DNA from: Diphasiastrum complanatum
Lineage: Eukaryota > Streptophyta > Lycopodiopsida > Lycopodiales > Lycopodiaceae
Assembly (NCBI GenBank): GCA_029204225.1
Contig: CM055107.1
Span: forward strand, 28,049,410-28,113,409
Direction: 5' to 3'
Length of the DNA stretch: 64,000 nucleotides
A program made the position numbers and the translations under genes. Below, piece by piece: positions 1 to 10,439 of the stretch. The stretch's first letter is position 1. Every line of letters starts with the position of its first letter. Under the pieces are notes generated by a model that made no database searches, had not been told where the DNA came from, and was given only the letters and a program-made list of their open reading frames with translations.

Positions 1-423
1 GAGGAAAAGAGAGGAAGAGCAAGGACATTCATCAATCCCTTTCAAAAGAGAACCAATCTGCTTTATTGAAATGAGGAAATGAACATCAAGAGCAACTCGA
101 GTTGGTCCCTTTTTATAGTAGAGAGGAGGACCCTGGCCTCTGAATCCTATTGGTCCAATCTTGCCTCTCTTTTTATTCAAATTTAAAAAAGTGTGGGAAC
201 CATCAAAATTGGAAGGAAACCCAGCTTTATTCACTAACTTGACATTTAGGCCCTGCGACATTAAAAGTCCCACAAAAAGGCCTAAAGTCCTTTTATTAAC
301 TTTTAACTGATCACTCAAATAACTATGTGATCATTGGGTTGGACTTACACACGCAAGGTGCCAAATCCCTCTCACTTATTAACTAGGGTTAGGGTTGCCT
401 TGGGATCCGCAAACCCTCCAACA
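1..423 (-). repeat. 3' LTR (cut by window edge) of a gypsy-type element
   Basis: Read on the minus strand, this starts TGTTGGAGGG at 423 and runs off the window. It carries a TATA box (TATAAAAA, about 110-117) and an AATAAAG polyadenylation-type signal at 61-67, in the order expected for U3 then R. A purine-rich tract lies directly upstream. The neighbouring protease remnant on the same strand fixes the orientation. The LTR's other end is outside the window, so its length and any target duplication are unknown. Confidence 0.7.
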
Positions 424-436
424 GTATCCCCCACGA
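424..436 (-). promoter_or_regulatory. Polypurine tract of the gypsy element
   Basis: The minus strand reads CGTGGGGGATAC immediately before the LTR start TGTTGG. A G-rich run at this place is the usual primer for plus-strand DNA synthesis in LTR retrotransposons. It supports calling 1-423 a 3' LTR. Confidence 0.55.
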
Positions 437-789
437 AAACTGGTGGCGGTCCCATGACACCTGCAATATGCAGTTATTGGGGACTTTTATTGGCTTCGCG
501 CCGAATCTTGATTAAATGATACTGCACCTTCTCCAGAAAGTCGAGGCGTGCAATATTGAAATCCAAATTGTGGGACAGGAAACAACGGTGGGCACCGGCA
601 ATCCACTTGGAGGTTGTCCATGAGGTGAAGCGGGATTCCCAAGAGCCTCCCATCATAGCCGCACGAAAGTAGAGACGAGCAACCGGCAGCTGATCTTTGT
701 AGGATCAACTTCAACTGCACATTCACGATTTTCAAAAGTGATTTTTCCGGTGCCCCAATTATGAAATACTTGCGCAACTCGTAACCATG

Positions 790-1027
790 GACGTCCTAAT
801 AGAACTCAGTAGACATTTGGTGCTTCTGGTAAGTCCATCACGACGAAAGTAATGACGAACTGTACTCCCGCAATCCTGACAGGTATATCTTGCACCATTC
901 CTTGTGGACGAACTATCGTTTGATCAACTAGCTTAATAGCAAAAGTAGCAGGTTTGATCTTTGTAAGGCCCCATTTTGCACGTAGCCTTATAGAAATCAG
1001 ATTAACTCCTGAATCGCCATCTATCAC
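790..1027 (-). pseudogene. Ty3/gypsy aspartic protease remnant
   Basis: The minus-strand translation resembles the retropepsin-like segment of plant gypsy polyproteins: an initial IDGDSGVNLI stretch (where D-S/G-G is catalytic in the family), then GLTKIKP, ADQT-like and IVRPQG stretches, and a terminal LLGRPWL. An in-frame stop lies between PNVY and VLLGRPWL. Downstream, toward lower coordinates, the reading frames decay. There is no reverse transcriptase or integrase before the polypurine tract at 424-436, so about 2.5-3 kb of the normal pol gene is missing. The protein cannot be functional as it stands. Calling the family gypsy rests on the LLGRPWL end, which copia proteases lack. Confidence 0.65.
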
Positions 1028-1153
1028 GGTTGCTTCTTTAGAAAATTGTCTATGTTGTATCGGCAGAGTGATATTCTTTTGTTCACTTTCCCAAGTGGCT
1101 CCAACATGGAGTACATCATTAGATTCTTCAAATCCAGCACATAAAAGTGTCTC

Positions 1154-1850
1154 TCAATGGACTTCTAGTTCTTCTTGAGCTAACTTTTGCGCTAAGACTT
1201 CTTTTGCTTTTGGCACCAACTTTAGGAACTCTCCCAATGAAATATTGATCTTGCTAGACAAAATGTTCATGAGTAATTTTGTATGCGATGCTTCTGGTTC
1301 AGTCATCTTGAAGGGTTCTTTATGATGATGTAATTGATCATTCAATTCCGTACCTAAATTTTTTGGAGCCTGCGATGGTGAAGACCGAACTTCAACTGTT
1401 ACTTTAGCAGCTTCAAGTTCCTCTTCTTCTTGCAGATGTTTATACAATGTCTCATATCCTGATATCTTCGTTTTTCTGCATTAAGATTTGGATAGACTCC
1501 CGATGCTATTGGTGTATCATTCAATGGTATAGAATCAGCAGGTACTGGATCCACTACTAGTTTTTTTTTGCTTTTGTGCTTTGGTGACCACCATCAAGGG
1601 TGCACTTGGTTTATTCTGAGCTACTGATCCTTGCTTGATTGTTATCAAATTTACAGGTGCTGTAGCTGGTGGTGGCTTTGGTCTTGCTGGATAGTCTTTA
1701 TAGCAATGCCCATATCCACAATCACGACAGAATGGTACAATTTTTTCTTTATTTGGGCATTCTGCAACTCTATGATTTTCTCCACATGCAAAGCATCCAA
1801 GTGGTGCTCTGGTCCATTTGCAAGAGCCTGGGCAAAAATGTTATCATTCT
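1154..1850 (-). pseudogene. Gypsy gag C-terminal part with zinc-knuckle remnant
   Basis: Upstream of the protease on the minus strand, residues translated from about 1800 to 1690 give CFACGENHRVAEC followed by a second Cys/His cluster, CRDCGYGHC. The first resembles a CCHC zinc knuckle (C-x2-C-x3-H-x4-C, one residue shorter than the standard C-x2-C-x4-H-x4-C). These bind retroelement RNA in gag. A Pro/Lys-rich linker and an acidic, Glu-rich stretch at 1154-1447 lead into the protease. The frame is broken in several places. Order and strand match the protease, so this is one degraded gag-pro unit. Confidence 0.55.
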
Positions 1851-2486
1851 TGATAATTGGTAAATCTTCATCTGCATAATACTTAAGCTACAAAAGTAGC
1901 CTTTTGATCCATAAAACCTCCTTTGTTGTGGTTGTAAGAGATTTGTATTCAGCTTCACAAGCCTAATTCATGTTCTATGAATGAATTGCATTCTCGCTTT
2001 GTAGTTTGAAGCAGTTTGTAAGCAGGTAATATTTGATGTCGTTTCAATCTGTTTTATTTCGTATGAGTTCAAGTTAACACCCCATGCAGCTTTGGTTGTG
2101 GAATACTCCTCCTCTAAGTTCACATGCAAGTGACATTTTGTTCCCATCTTGAAAAAATCCAAGGTCCAAGAAGATCTTCAAAAACGAATTTGGCTTAATG
2201 TTAGTTTGAAGTATGCATTTGAAATGAGCTAGACATGGAGTATTGTGTCATGCCTAGGTCCTATGTGTTGTACTTTTGGGATGACATTCAATGATAGGCT
2301 TTGTCCTACTCTAAGGTTACCCTATTATAGTCTATGTAACAAACCTACTAAAGTCTATGAAAATAGATCTTAGAGATAGCTCTTAACTCATGCTCACTCT
2401 ATGTGGTAACCCATGGTAAAGATGCCACGTAGAATGGATTAGCATTACACTAATTATGATTAAGAAACTTGCTTAGGCAAGGAAGA
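1851..2486. other. No recognisable gene
   Basis: A short open stretch on the minus strand at 1968-2162 may be more gag sequence but shows no motif. The rest (2170-2486) is AT-rich with stops in all frames, and I see nothing identifiable in it. Confidence 0.5.
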
Positions 2487-2512
2487 GGCCCTTTTTGAAT
2501 TCAAAAAGGGCC
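2487..2512. repeat. Perfect 26-bp palindrome
   Basis: The sequence is its own reverse complement over 26 bases, centred on GAATTC, with arms GGCCCTTTTT / AAAAAGGGCC. It sits just beyond the broken end of the copia gag fragment at 2533. It could be the join of two repeats or a chance foldback. Confidence 0.85.
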
Positions 2513-2532
2513 CTAATGTCAGTGCCTTCTAC

Positions 2533-2724
2533 CTAGGGCCATAGACCTTCTCCTTTCGGTATGAGAGAAGTCTTCATTTTCCATGCTAAGAAGTTTGATC
2601 TTGAGGAGTCAAGGATCGTGCAGATCTTTGATTGAATGTTGCTAATGGATTCCATAGCCAGATCTAGTTCTACGAACTTGAACTTGACGTTGGCTCTGAT
2701 AGAGCTGGATGACTCTGATACCAC
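2533..2724 (-). pseudogene. Copia gag N-terminus plus primer binding site
   Basis: On the minus strand the first codons after the leader give MESISNIQ, and then SNFLAWKMKTSLIPKG. The latter matches the N-terminal gag pattern of Tnt1-type copia elements (NFLxWKxKMxxLLxxKGLW). It is related to the N-terminal part of the gag copy at 6803-7075. At 2711-2722 the plus strand reads CTCTGATACCA, so the minus strand reads TGGTATCAGAG, the initiator-Met tRNA primer binding site. It directly abuts a TG-starting LTR. Everything after about 60 gag codons is missing, so this is a 5'-end fragment only. Confidence 0.7.
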
Positions 2725-3560
2725 TGATGGGAAAAACTGACGTTCCGAAGATGAAGGCCGGACAGAGCCGACTTGGCAGCCGTAGCTTCTCCTACTGACT
2801 ATGGTCTAATTCTCTTCCAAGCCCCAGATTGCTTTTGACGATTTGTTGTAAAAATTGAACTTGTAAACAACAGATAATGTAGAGTAGTGACAACAGTAGA
2901 AAGATATCTACAGCTAGCATGCATTCCAATAGTGCAGATCATACACATTACAGAATAGAGTATTATTAAAAATTGCTTCCAATATTAGAGCTGAATTTAC
3001 AATGTTTTTCTTGAGCGCTATCTGTTTCCCAGATCAGCGCGTTGGCGCAAGAGAGGCGTTCTCTCTCGCGAGTATTGTGACTAGCTACTGCTAATCTATA
3101 AAACTCACTATCTGTCACAAACAATATCTTTGACTGTCATTTCTGTGTGTTCTGTATATATGATCATCTGATCGTATCAGTCTATATATTGCTGATCCTC
3201 TATGTGATCATCCAGGTGAAATGATCAAGTCAAAAACTCCAATCAAAAGAAACGTATTAGCCTTAATTAAAACTGATTTTAGTATAACACTTTAGGTACG
3301 AGCAAGATGACCAAATTGCTTACTCTACCAAAATTCTCAACATAAACATCCTCTTATCCTCAATGCGAGAAGTTAAAAACTAATTCCCTAATACTACAGA
3401 TTCTCATTTCAATATGGAGATGACGATTGTGACGAGAACCTACTAATACGCTACATATGGCATACTATATGGCATACAAGACTTACACTGATTGAAAAAG
3501 TTGCCTTACCTCAATGTTTCACACAGAACACGGAGAACCCTAAGATCCTACTAGTCATGA
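2725..3560 (-). repeat. Probable 5' LTR of a copia element (right border uncertain)
   Basis: It begins TGATGGG directly after the primer binding site. No second copy of this LTR exists in the window and I could not fix the outer CA end; 3560 is an estimate. There is no coding sequence inside. Confidence 0.4.
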
Positions 3561-3622
3561 ACACCACTCTCATTCTGAGGTAGTCTTGTATTCAATCTTT
3601 AGAAAGCCATTTGAACTTGCCA

Positions 3623-3756
3623 TTTATGCCAAAACTTGGACAGGCAGTGAGATCAGAGAACTGCAAAAAACCTTGCGACAGGTTGCTAATTTATGCCAAA
3701 ACTTGGACAGCGAGTGAGATCAGAGAACTGCAAAAAATCTTGCGGCAGGTTGCTAA
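3623..3756. repeat. 67-bp tandem duplication
   Basis: Two head-to-tail units (3623-3689 and 3690-3756) share TATGCCAAAACTTGGACAG and the segment through GGTTGCTAA with few mismatches; the period is 67 bp. The run of open codons across it is a by-product, not evidence for a gene. Confidence 0.85.
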
Positions 3757-4419
3757 AAACAATCAGCAGGGCAGCGTAGACAGCAGGCTGCTGTCCGCTG
3801 GCTGTAGGCTATAGCAGTAGCTCAGAAAGTGTGCAAGGTGAGCGCAGGCTGAAAAACTGCCAGCGATGGAGCAGTGATGGAGCTCTCAAAATTTGGCAAT
3901 TCTCAAGATGGCGACTGGCTCAGCTTCATGAATTCATGTGGTTTAAAGACAGCAAAGGAGATCTGACTGCATGCACTCCAAACTACTCTTAGCCGCACTC
4001 AGAATACTTCATAGAAGGGCAATAACGGCTCAACCTTTTCTAGCTGGCAGCAGACATATTTTTAGAAGGCAGCGATAGAATCAGAATTTGCTCAGATCAG
4101 TCGTTGGGATTGAAACTCCTCATCCACTCCTAGTAGCGATTGCTCATTGGTTCTAGTGGTAAGCTGGACAACGATTTCTATCTACTGAGACTGGCTATAG
4201 AATGCGCTCAAGTTTCAAAAGGATTTCGTTCATGCCTCTTAAATGAGTTAGAAAGGCAGCGATGGTTCACTTCTTCATAGCTGGTAGCACCGATGTTCAA
4301 CCAACTAGGAATGTTGTTGACATATAGATGAAAAGTTGAGCTCAGAATGCAGGTAAGGACATGTGTGGATCAGCGCTTCGAGTGATCATGAAACACCTGT
4401 GAGCTTCTACTTAGAAACA
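3757..4419. other. No gene seen
   Basis: This is noncoding sequence, rich in CTCAG/CTGAG-type words like the repeat that follows. It may belong to the same repeat, but no second copy of this part is present in the window. Confidence 0.4.
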
Positions 4420-5528
4420 AGTGTGGATACTGTAGCTTCTGCTCAAGATACAGATGACATTGGCTCGATTAATGCACAAAAATGACAGTGGTTTTACAAA
4501 TAATAAATAGCCAAGCTGCGCTCAATTCGTAGGAAGAAAGACAGAAACTAATGCCTTCATTATCATTCAGATCAATGCTTAGATACGGTGATCAGATAAC
4601 TATAGGATTTTACTCACTCAAGGCACTAAAAGCAGCGATCAAATCCAGAGGAAGTGAAGCAGAAAGCAACAGTCTGAGCCACGCTACCAAACCTCATAAT
4701 CTTGCTCAGACAATAAGTATTGAGGACAAGTCTAGGACTCCAAAGCAATTTGTAATGTGTGTGAGCCATCACTCAAAATCTATACATGAATATTAAGAAT
4801 TTTCCTGCTCAGAGTCAGATCTCGAATAGCTCAGCGCTCCTCTTTAAACAAAAAGGGTGAGTGGGGTATCACTCAGAATATAGACCTGCAGAATAGCAGT
4901 ATTGTGAGTTTCTGCTCAGATTATAATTCTATGAGCCTGTACTCCACATTAAACAGGAATGCTACATGCCTGCGCTCAGACTTCATGTGAGAATACTTGT
5001 ACTCAGAAATGTATGTAAGAAAGTTTCACCTCCTTACTCAAAGACTCGTTCTTGACCCTTTCAGATACTCATATCGAATTCACCATTGAGCTCCCACCCA
5101 ACGAACTCACAATGATGAAATTTCAGTAAGATTCAATAATAATGACTCTCACATCTCACAATGAAATATTTTTCCATTGAAGAGATTCTATGAGAAGAAA
5201 GTCCTCAACCTAGAATCAGAAAATGGGATGGAACCTTTACACATCACGCATACCTCACACTTCACGCACCTCATGTAGAATTCTTACTCGTGCAACCTTT
5301 CAAGAATGCATATTGCTTTCCAAGCAGGTTACATTCACTTCCAAACGACATGTTTTACTTACCCTAAAGTCAAAGGTTAGTTTGCATAAGAAGACCACGA
5401 AGTATTGATTTGAGAGGGGTAAGCTTTATGGAAATTTGGAAATCTTTGTAGGGCATCAAAATGTCATTATGAACCTTTGTTGACTTGACAAATAAAATTA
5501 GAATATTAAAATTAACTTGGGCTACGGT
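4420..5528 (-). repeat. Dispersed 1.1-kb repeat, copy 1
   Basis: This segment is the reverse complement of 50069-51122. Matching landmarks include ATCTGAGTATGAG-type stretches near 5065/50505, and GAGAGTCATTATTATTGAAT at 50421-50440, matching 5131-5150 read in reverse complement. The shared block ends abruptly at about 5528, where copia pol remnants start. The short open frames in it are conserved only because the DNA is. It is probably an LTR or a non-autonomous element; the ends are not defined by target duplications that I can see. Confidence 0.75.
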
Positions 5529-5639
5529 TGAAACCATGTGAAAAGTCATTAAATGTAGTACATGTGAGAGGGTTGTCATTTGGTGAAGGTTTAGCAATCG
5601 TAGCACCTCTAGAACATTGGTCTAGAACTTTCGCATTAA

Positions 5640-7075
5640 TTTTGGTTACTTGTTTCACACTAACCGAAGAGACCTAGCCTTTTGTGCCACAGATTATCTA
5701 TTGAATCCTGAGTTTGATTAGCTTGTTCAACTCTAGTTCGGATGCTCAAGTGATACAACTTACCATTTATGTTGCCTTTGGCAACCAGGCTATCAGAATC
5801 TTCATTGAACAATTTAAAAGAGTTCCTTGTGAAGGTTATTGACATTCTTGTGTCAACTATCTTAGCTATGGATAGAAGATCTTTATCAAGAGTAGGAACA
5901 TAGAATTCTTCTAGTTTCTTTTCACCCTGATTCATGTCTAGCCGCAGTACACCAATTTTGTCGTGTCTAGCCACAATACACCAATACAGCAGTTTCGTCA
6001 ACTGTATGCTTAGAACCGTCTCCAAGTATAATAAATCTCGGTATACTCAAACAATATTTGTTTCAAGGAAACTAAATGTGAGGTGGCTCCTGAATCAAGA
6101 ACTACTTCTCGATTCTGCGAAATTGTTGAACAACATAAATTAGTAGAAACATATGCTGTTGAGTTTCTTGTCGTCTTCTCTTCCACTACTCTGGAGCACT
6201 CTACTTTGTCTTCGACAAAATTAGAATATGAAGGTTCGCTTCGATTTTGCTCTTTGTTCCTAGGATTTTGATAATAGTCTACTGCCGCATGACCCCGTTT
6301 ATGACAATGAATGCATTCAATCTTTGGATCTAACCAACACTTATCTTCTGTATGACCTGATCTTCTGTATCTGTAGCAGATCTTCTTATCACCAAAATCT
6401 TTCTGTTGTTTTCTAGATTGTCGAATCATTTGTCTTGGATTCGTCTGAGCGATTTCCATTCTTCTTAGACGACCTCCTCTTAGACTTAAACTTCTTTGAA
6501 GACTTATTCTTCTAGGTAAATAGAGCTTTTTCGGAATCACCATTATTGTCATAGTGTTCTCGTGCTTGTACTTTCTCCTTGACTCCATCTAATGTTTTTT
6601 GAAGTGTCATAGTCGAATCTTTTGCCAGTAAAGTTCGAGTTGTGTGAATGACCTCGGTACGACACGAAAAAAATAGCTAGGCTGTTTTTCCTTTGAGATT
6701 GTATATTCGGTGCCGGAATTCTGCAAAGAAATAAACAGATCTTTTATCTTTCGTACGAATGTGGTCAGGTATTTGCCGTCCCATTGTAGGTAAGTCATTT
6801 GATTAGAACATGACTTGATTATAAAATCGAGTCTCATTTTTGGTTCGTAGTTCTTCCCACAATTCTTTCATGTCCGAAGTCGGTGAAAGATCTAGCATTA
6901 TGCTATCATCTACTGAGGACACAATAATTGCTATAGCTTTGTCATTTTTCTCCCTCCATTCTCGAAGTTCCTTGCCAGGGGTAATTGGCTTCTTTTCTAT
7001 TGGTTCTACCCATTGCCAAAGACCTTTGCCCTTGAGTATAAGTGAAGTCTTTAACTTCCAGACTAAATAGTTCAA
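5640..7075 (-). pseudogene. Copia gag-protease-preintegrase remnant (family 1, copy 1)
   Basis: The minus strand carries, in order: gag (7075-6607, with LVWKLKTSL and LTTFVRKIKDLF), a zinc-knuckle region in which one Cys of each CCHC box is lost (CYRYRRSGH and CIHCHKRGHAAVDY), a protease box LDSGATSHLV at about 6070, and the pre-integrase segment ending NLWHKRLGLFG at 5660. Several frameshifts and stops separate the blocks. Integrase, reverse transcriptase and RNase H are absent because the element is cut off at about 5640. The same family occurs in opposite orientation at 14108-15957, which supplies the integrase missing here. Confidence 0.75.
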
Positions 7076-7160
7076 ACCTTCTGTTGAATGCTGCGATTGA
7101 AGCCATCTTCCAATCTTTCGATTATATGGATATAAGGTTGTCTGATTCTATTGTATATTA

Positions 7161-7210
7161 TTATATTTGCTCTGATACCACTGTATCAGCTATATATGCT
7201 CTGATACCAC
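7161..7210 (-). promoter_or_regulatory. Duplicated initiator-Met primer binding site
   Basis: The plus strand has TCTGATACCACTGTA twice, starting at 7171 and 7200 (period 29 bp). On the minus strand each gives TGGTATCAGA, the copia primer site complementary to initiator-Met tRNA. Only the right-hand copy abuts the LTR start (TGTAGGAAAA at 7211). Confidence 0.7.
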
Positions 7211-8860
7211 TGTAGGAAAAGTTCTGCGAATTCTTCCTCAGAGAACACGATTAGAGGTTGAATAAATCAAACCAATATCAGCGTTTTAATCATGTTTGAA
7301 TCAGATCTATGTACTAATAGAGCAGTTCTATTATGATTAAATTATGTGTGCAAAAAATTGGAAATATATATGCGAGTGTGAGACAATTAGATAATTAGAT
7401 AAACGATTGAACCTTGATCAAAAACAAATTTGTATAATTTTGAATCTGAATCAGTATACATTTCTTGTTGCCTTGTGGTATCTCCTACTAAGAGTACGTA
7501 AGTACGCAAGTGCATAAGTAAATAAGTCAGTCTGAGTCTAAGTTTGAGCTTGAATCTGAGAGTGTGTCTTATTACAATAAGTGCACATATAATTATATTG
7601 TTAAAGGATAGGACCTTTGGCCTTTGTCCTTCTGTAACAAAGTCCATTCGTTTTGACGGTTGATATTCAACACCGTTCTGTTTTTCAGAGTCGAAAGATT
7701 CACGACAGATTCACAAAAGATTCTTGTTCACGACAGATTTTTGAATGATTCTCAAAAGATTCTTTATTCGTGATAAATTTGTTGTTCTCAAAAGATTCGC
7801 GATAGATTCTTGGATTCTCAAATGATTCTTGTTCACGAAAGATTCGCGACAATATTTTGTTCACGACAATATCTTTGACACTTTATGCTTCGCGACAGTC
7901 TTCTTGATCTTTTGAGACAAATTCGCGAATATTTTGAGTTCATGATAATTTCGAGCTTCGAGCTTTGCGATTGAATAAGAATTGTTCGCGATAGTTTCAC
8001 GACAATTATTTCTTTGAGTTTTGAGTTCGAGTTCTTCAGTTTTGCGAATTGTTCGTGTCGTGTTTCGCGAATTGTTCGAGTGTCGTGTTTCTTAACCTTT
8101 GTCAATTTGAGTATTGTGCACTTTGTTGGTAGAACTGAGACTTATCTGTTGAGGTGTTCTACAAGTTTTAGTTCATTTATGTAGAGTGACAGTTTTAGTT
8201 CATTTATGCAGACAGACAGTTTATGACCAATTTTCACCTCTTATCAGCAAGCAATTTCTGAGAAGGAACTGGATGAATGCCAGCGGACACCAGCCAGCTG
8301 GCAATCGCATTTGACGACCTAATTACTTAGTATAAATCAGTTGTTCATACATCTCAATTATCAATCAAGTTAAGATCAAGTTCAGAGGATTTGATAATGT
8401 TCACGATCAGAAGTATTGTTGTTAGCTCTCTATCAAGCTTTCAAGCTTGAACTCTCTTGAGCATTCTAGCTCAGTCGTTTAGAGATTTATTTTAGAGTTG
8501 CTATTGCGCTACTTCTTATCAGTAGAGTTGCTTATTTCATACTTATTCTCAGTTACTCAAAGACAGCTTAGAGTGCGCAATTTCGGTCCACTATTGTCTT
8601 GCGCTCATTAGCATCTGATTTGTTTTTCTGAATCAATACTAATTTCTTATTGCGTTTAGTATATGTCAAAATGCATGCATCTCTGTATTGCTTTTGTAAC
8701 TGATAGAAATTGTCTGAGAATTCAATACTTTATGTTTGGCTACGTAATCACTTAGTATCTAGTGATTTCAAAGTTAGTTGCTAAAGATTGAACGTGATTT
8801 TCATTACTAGTGCTTTGTTCAATTTTTAATGGGTGTAGTCATGCATTAGAAGTAGGAGTT
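7211..8860. repeat. LTR-derived, repeat-rich region
   Basis: The left edge is set by the primer site. Within it, 7677-8090 holds about a dozen imperfect copies of a TTCGCGACAGATTC-like word, with ACAAAAGATTC and TTCTTGTTCACGA variants between them. At 8164-8220 a 27-bp unit (TTTTAGTTCATTTATG...) is doubled. A TATA-like AGTATAAATC at 8330 lies on the plus strand. No protein-coding content is convincing. The right border with the gypsy fragment is approximate. Confidence 0.45.
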
Positions 8861-10146
8861 TCTGCTGTAATTTATCCATCCTATTTATGACACCCCTGTC
8901 ACTTATAAGTTCTAGAGTACATCCAAAATGAACAATAACCTGTTCATAGAGAAATTTTGCAGTAGATCGAGTGTAAGCATTGTGAACAACTCTAGCTTCA
9001 GCCCATTTAGTGCATTAATCTATAGCTACTACAATATATCTGGCCTGAGTGTGCCAAGCAATAGGACTGATCGATCCAACATAATCAATTTCCCATTTCT
9101 GGAAGGCTTGATCAGTCGTGACAGGGTGTAAAGACATAAAGTCAGTTTTTGAAATGTTTTGTGCTTTGATAAACATCACAAGCCTTTATGTAGTTGTGGG
9201 TATCTTTGAAGAGGGGTTGGAAATCAAAATCCTACTAAGAGGATTTTTCTAGCGGACGTTTTAGAAGAGAAATGACCCACTCCAACACCTTCACGCGTTA
9301 AGGATATAACGAAGGTTGTTTCACCTTCAATAAGACATCGTCGGATAATTCCATCTAATCCTTGCTTGTAAGATTGTCTTGCAATCAATGGATAAGGTGT
9401 TGTTTACATGTTGTTTGTGTTTAGATAATGATAGATCCATCTACCCTAAAGTCAAATATTCAATAATATCCTTTTCCCAAATGGGGTTATAGTCAAATTG
9501 AAACAAGATTGCATCGGGTAAATCATCGTTGAACCCTTGGTCCAGAGTTGGTAGATTAGGGATTTGGGATAATTGATCTGCTAAAAAATGTTGAACGCTC
9601 TTTCGAACAACAATTCAAAACTCAAATTCTGATAATAACAAGATCCATTGAGTAATTCGACTGGTTGTGCAAGTTTTGTTGATAAGGCAGAGAAGTGTCT
9701 GATGATCAGTGAAGAAAGCAAAAAGTTTTTCCAAGAGATAATGGCGAAACTTTTGAACCGCATAAACCATTACCAAAGCTTTATGCTCGGTAGTGGCATA
9801 ATTGACTTCAGCGGGTATCAATTGTCTATTGAGAAATCAGATTGGATAATCTTTTTGTAATTCTTCCGGTTGGGTGAGCACCCCAAAGAATAGGTGGGTG
9901 GATGGATGCTTCTTTCAATTGAATGAACGTGACTCTTTGTTCATCAGTCCATTTGGGAACAACACCCACCTTATAGATTAATCGTGCCTTACTAGCAAAA
10001 TCGAGAATAAAATAGTGATAATAATTGGCTTGTCCTAGGAATGAATATACTTCACCGATAGTGCATGGTTCTGGCAGATTTTGGATGATCATGACCTTTT
10101 CAGGGTCAGTTGCGATAAAGTGTGCACATAGGAGCTTAAAGCGCAA
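8860..10146 (-). pseudogene. Ty3/gypsy RT-RNase H-integrase remnant
   Basis: On the minus strand, 10146-9826 gives the end of reverse transcriptase (DPEKVMIIQNLPEP and SFLGQANYYHYFI). Then 9821-9615 gives RNase H (NYATTEHKALVMVYAVQKFR, with E-K-A-L and the FTDHQTLL stretch). After a decayed linker comes the integrase zinc-finger region (WFPTLFKDTHNYIKACDVYQ, about 9235-9175) and integrase core pieces (FQKWEIDYVGSI, KWAEARVV, ISDRG) down to about 8870. The order RT-RH-IN is the gypsy order. Frames are broken by stops (for example after IVVAID) and the third catalytic Glu is missing because the fragment ends. The N-terminal RT, protease and gag are absent. Confidence 0.75.
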
Positions 10147-10439
10147 TCATCTATAAAACTAAATAACTGCAAATACAATGCATAAAGACAGTTGGCCCAG
10201 TCAGGATCCAATAGCCTGGAATCATATATCACGATGCCCATCAGCATGAAAGAAATGGTGGATGGTATGTTGTGAAGGTGTGATTAGATGTGCCCTAGAC
10301 CTCTGTCGCCGGATAGGCGATGAATAGATAATGTTTAATGATAATTGTATGTTAGATTTGTAATTTATACTCTAACTATAAAAGTATACATAAAAGTATT
10401 GCGATGAATATAAAAAAAAATGAGTGCAAGTGAATCTAA

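Noticed and set aside
3611-3814. 67-codon frame with an internal amino acid repeat
   Set aside because: Created by the 67-bp tandem duplication; the repeat unit is not a multiple of three.
7150-7215. Possible tRNA gene because of the TGGTATCAGAG sequence
   Set aside because: Only the 3'-end complement used as primer site is present; no A and B boxes or cloverleaf.
7677-8090. Possible CRISPR-like array
   Set aside because: Repeat words are degenerate, unequally spaced, without defined spacers, and the genome is a plant.
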